DNA of 7,454 bases from Dehalococcoidia bacterium (GTDB lineage Bacteria; Chloroflexota; Dehalococcoidia; Dehalococcoidales; UBA5760). Every line of letters starts with the position of its first letter. Positions within the stretch are counted from its first letter, which is position 1. The stretch lies in contig DAOWDD010000019.1 in NCBI GenBank assembly GCA_030639215.1, positions 1 through 7,454 on the forward strand. The letters run 5' to 3'. The notes below the pieces were generated by a model that worked only from the letters and a program-made list of their open reading frames with translations, was not told where the DNA came from and did no database searches. Below, piece after piece: positions 5,585 to 7,454 of this stretch. Both the position numbers and the translations under genes were made by a program.

Positions 5585-6085
5585 TTGGGCCGGGTTTTGG
5601 CCGGACTGGCGCAAGAAGTGGGCGACCTCCTCCGCCGCAGAGGGCTGACCCTGGGGGTGGTTGAATCAGCCAGTGGGGGGCTGCTCTCACACCTGATAAC
5701 CGGTGTCCCTGGCTGCTCGGACTACTATAAGGGGTCAATTATCTCTTATAGTAATGAGGTCAAGACCGGGGTGGTTGGGGTTAAGGAAGACACCATCACC
5801 AGATATGGCGTCGTCAGTGAGCAGGTAGCCCGGGAGATGGCGCAGGGCGGGAGAAGGGTGCTGGCCGTTGATATTTGTTTGGCTGATACCGGTATTGCCG
5901 GTCCTAGTGGCGCTGCCCCGGGGAAGCCGGTGGGGCTGTTCTACATCGGGTTGGCGGATAAAGCGGGGGCATATAGCCGAAAACACGACTTTCCGGGAGA
6001 CCGGGAGCAGAATAGGATGGAGGCTGCCGGGGCTGCCCTGGGCTGGCTGAAGGAGTACCTGCTCAACCTGAAAAGGCTGGAATAG
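5585..6085 (+). CDS. pncC: CinA C-terminal family protein, nicotinamide-nucleotide amidase type
   Basis: The 166-residue protein is a stand-alone CinA C-terminal domain. In this family the enzyme deamidates nicotinamide mononucleotide to nicotinate mononucleotide in the pyridine-nucleotide cycle. Visible motifs are VVESASGGLLSHLITGVPG (25-43), with S28 in the position of the catalytic serine of ES(C/A)(T/S)GG; YSNEVK (Y55, K60) as the conserved Tyr/Lys segment; the glycine-rich TGIAGPSGAAPGKPVG (102-117); and FPGDREQNR (136-144). The usual ESCTGG cysteine is alanine and the threonine is serine here, and both look conservative. The N-terminal molybdopterin-binding-like domain of full CinA is absent, as in PncC/YgaD. 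The TTG start at 5585 is supported by GGGGAGAG about 9 bases upstream, and the length matches the family. The universal stress protein gene follows after 32 bp, so they probably share a transcript. The gene symbol reflects family assignment, not proven activity. Confidence 0.88.
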   Translation: MGRVLAGLAQEVGDLLRRRGLTLGVVESASGGLLSHLITGVPGCSDYYKGSIISYSNEVKTGVVGVKEDTITRYGVVSEQVAREMAQGGRRVLAVDICLADTGIAGPSGAAPGKPVGLFYIGLADKAGAYSRKHDFPGDREQNRMEAAGAALGWLKEYLLNLKRLE

Positions 6086-6100
6086 GTAGCCGATTCAATC

Positions 6101-6120
6101 TAACAGGAGGAAGGTAAATG
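6101..6120 (+). promoter_or_regulatory. Strong ribosome binding site of the universal stress protein gene
   Basis: ACAGGAGGAAGG lies about 4-10 bases before the ATG at 6118. It is an excellent Shine-Dalgarno match and sets the start of the downstream gene within the 32-bp gap after the CinA-type gene. Confidence 0.7.
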
Positions 6121-7065
6121 TACAGGAGAATGCTTGTCCCGCTGGATGGTTCTGAGCTTTCCGAGGTGGTGTTTCCTTATGTCAAAGAGCTTGCTGCCAG
6201 GTTAGACATAGAGGTGGTCCTGTTACACGTCCGCAGTCCGGAGGAGCGGAAAAGGGCCTCCCTATATCAGGCCTATATTAAGCAGAAGGTTGAGGTTGTC
6301 CAGCGTCAGATGGAAGATGTCCGGGGCGAGATAGGAGGTGAATTGCTGTCGGTGCGCGGTGAGAATGCCGCGGGAGACCCGGTTGAGGAAATCTTGCGCT
6401 ATGTGGATGAGAGCGAAGTCGACCTGGTCCTGATGGCGACCCATGGCCGCTCCGGTATCAGGCGTTTTGTTATGGGCAGCGTGGCGGAAAAGGTTCTGCA
6501 GGCATCAAGTGTCCCGGTATTGCTTATTCCGGCCAGGGTTTCCCAGCAAATCGCATATGATAGGTGGCCGATGAGAAGGATTCTGGTCCCGCTGGATGGT
6601 TCGGAGCTTGCCGAGTCCGTGCTGTCCCACGTTGAAACGCTGGTAAAACAGCGAGGCGCTGGGCCGGTGGAAGTGGTCCTTTTTATCGTCTGTGAACCTA
6701 CCGTTATGCTGGACTACTATCCTCCCAGTGCCCGGTTCGGCACTCCCGGCGGCGCCGTTCATGTGATGCCGCGGGACTATGCAAAGGGTGCGGCAGCCAA
6801 GCAGAAGATAGAGTGCGAGCAGTACCTGATAGGAGTGAAGAATAAGCTTTGTGATAGCGGAATCAGCGCACGGGTGGAGGTACGGGTGGGCAAGCCTGCC
6901 GAGGAGATCATTGACTACGCGGAGACGAACCCTTTTCATATCATCGTAATGTCAACCTATGGCCGCTCCGGGTTGAGCCGGTGGGCCTACGGCAGTGTCG
7001 CCGCCAAGGTGCTGCAGAAGTCCCCCAGTCCGGTATTCCTGGTTAGGCCACCCCGGTCCGATTAG
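6118..7065 (+). CDS. Tandem-domain universal stress protein
   Basis: The 315-residue protein consists of two UspA domains, about 1-140 and 152-312, each opening with an RRxLVPLDGSEL signature (MYRRMLVPLDGSEL and MRRILVPLDGSEL). Each ends with the nucleotide-binding loop: THGRSGIRRFVMGS (G110, G120-S121) and TYGRSGLSRWAYGS (G282, G292-S293). Both keep the G-9x-G(S/T) half of the ATP-binding motif G-2x-G-9x-G(S/T). The first glycine is alanine in domain 1 and serine in domain 2. Domain 2 carries an extra loop at about 195-230 with YYPPSARFGTPGGAVHVMP. Such proteins bind ATP or other nucleotides in the cytoplasm and are induced in stress or growth arrest, and a tandem copy can form the dimer internally. 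It is likely co-transcribed with the CinA-type gene. I see no terminator with a T tract after its stop. Confidence 0.93.
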   Translation: MYRRMLVPLDGSELSEVVFPYVKELAARLDIEVVLLHVRSPEERKRASLYQAYIKQKVEVVQRQMEDVRGEIGGELLSVRGENAAGDPVEEILRYVDESEVDLVLMATHGRSGIRRFVMGSVAEKVLQASSVPVLLIPARVSQQIAYDRWPMRRILVPLDGSELAESVLSHVETLVKQRGAGPVEVVLFIVCEPTVMLDYYPPSARFGTPGGAVHVMPRDYAKGAAAKQKIECEQYLIGVKNKLCDSGISARVEVRVGKPAEEIIDYAETNPFHIIVMSTYGRSGLSRWAYGSVAAKVLQKSPSPVFLVRPPRSD

Positions 7066-7128
7066 CCCTGATACCGGAGGCTGAGGTTATTAAGACACTG
7101 CTATCCTCTGTGGTGTTCCTTCAACGAA

Positions 7129-7157
7129 TTGTGAGGCAGGCTTGAGGGTGTTATACT
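7129..7157 (+). promoter_or_regulatory. Candidate promoter of rph
   Basis: TTGTGA at 7129-7134 (four of six -35 matches) and TATACT at 7152-7157 (five of six -10 matches) are separated by 17 bases. Transcription would start near 7164, about 28 bases before the GTG at 7192. This gives rph its own promoter in the 126-bp gap after the universal stress protein gene. Confidence 0.5.
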
Positions 7158-7191
7158 CTAAAGTATTTGAAGATAGGAAGGAAGATTTCAG

Positions 7192-7454
7192 GTGAAAAGA
7201 GCTGACGGACGTGCCTATGACGAAATGCGGTCGATAAGGATAATACCCGGCTACCTGGAGTTTGCCGAAGGCTCAGCACTGATAGAGCTGGGTAAGACCC
7301 GGGTGCTGTGTTCGGTGAGTGTTGATGAGAGGGTACCGCCTTTCCTCAGGGGTGGCGGTAGCGGCTGGGTTACTGCTGAATACGCTATGTTGCCCCGCTC
7401 TACGGTTACCCGTACCCGGCGGGATTCCTCACTGGGCATGGTTACGGGAAGGAA
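7192..7454 (+). CDS. rph: Ribonuclease PH, N-terminal part, running off the right edge
   Basis: The visible 87 codons begin at GTG 7192-7194, about 8 bases after AGGAAGGA. They read [20 protein letters not shown], then [20 protein letters not shown] (25-44), [20 protein letters not shown] (48-67) and PRSTVTR. This is the RNase PH / PNPase-like fold opening: the RxDGR start, the EGS...GxTxVL(C) strand, and the GWVTAEYxMLPR(S/A)T block. RNase PH trims the 3' ends of tRNA precursors by phosphorolysis in the cytoplasm. The GRT-EIQRLIGRSLR block that normally follows lies just beyond the end, and only its first residues (VTGR) are seen. Full family length is about 240 residues, so roughly one third is present. 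Confidence 0.93.
   Translation, partial: MKRADGRAYDEMRSIRIIPGYLEFAEGSALIELGKTRVLCSVSVDERVPPFLRGGGSGWVTAEYAMLPRSTVTRTRRDSSLGMVTGR

Noticed and set aside
7053..7077. CCGGT...ACCGG pairing around the stop of the universal stress protein gene as a terminator
   Set aside because: It is a five-pair stem with a long loop and no T tract.

Overview
The window looks like a piece of a bacterial chromosome of moderate GC content. The most likely source is an uncultured Chloroflexota, perhaps Dehalococcoidia. This is inferred from gene style only: a Lactamase_B_3-type protein with an HPGH metal motif, a DUF4349 lipoprotein, InlB-like repeat proteins, and frequent TTG/GTG starts. No rRNA gene is present to confirm the lineage, and I saw no tRNA, CRISPR array or intact mobile element.

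Left part (1 to about 1300): an accessory, more AT-rich stretch of broken or orphan genes. It holds the 3' part of a gene with a HEPN-like helical signature, running off the left edge. A roughly 260 bp gap with no gene follows. Next is a minus-strand DUF2293-like gene that has lost its 5' end. It abuts a plus-strand fragment that looks like the C-terminal end of a large serine recombinase and has also lost its 5' part. The two remnants meet at about 945-965, which reads as a deletion or rearrangement scar at the edge of a decayed mobile island.

Centre left (1272-3266): a minus-strand pair made of a 76-aa coiled-coil protein and a 422-aa single-pass membrane protein with three InlB-like repeats (216 bp period). 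Facing it is a 31-aa single-span membrane peptide with a good ribosome binding site. Between them is a near-consensus sigma-70 promoter (TTGACA-N17-TATAAA) for the plus strand, with a plausible minus-strand promoter lying over it.

Centre (3267-5409): an MBL-fold hydrolase with an altered metal motif and a DUF4349 lipoprotein, both on the plus strand. Convergent to them is a minus-strand pair of a two-span small membrane protein and a DUF167 (YggU-like) protein.

Right part (5585-7454): a stand-alone CinA C-terminal (nicotinamide-nucleotide amidase type) gene and a tandem-domain universal stress protein form a likely plus-strand operon. The 5' end of ribonuclease PH (rph) then runs off the right edge behind its own promoter. 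The right two thirds looks like ordinary core and housekeeping chromosome. No complete novel multi-gene system is evident. The points most worth following up are the double-truncation scar, the tiny membrane peptide with its overlapping divergent promoters, and the HPGH hydrolase.
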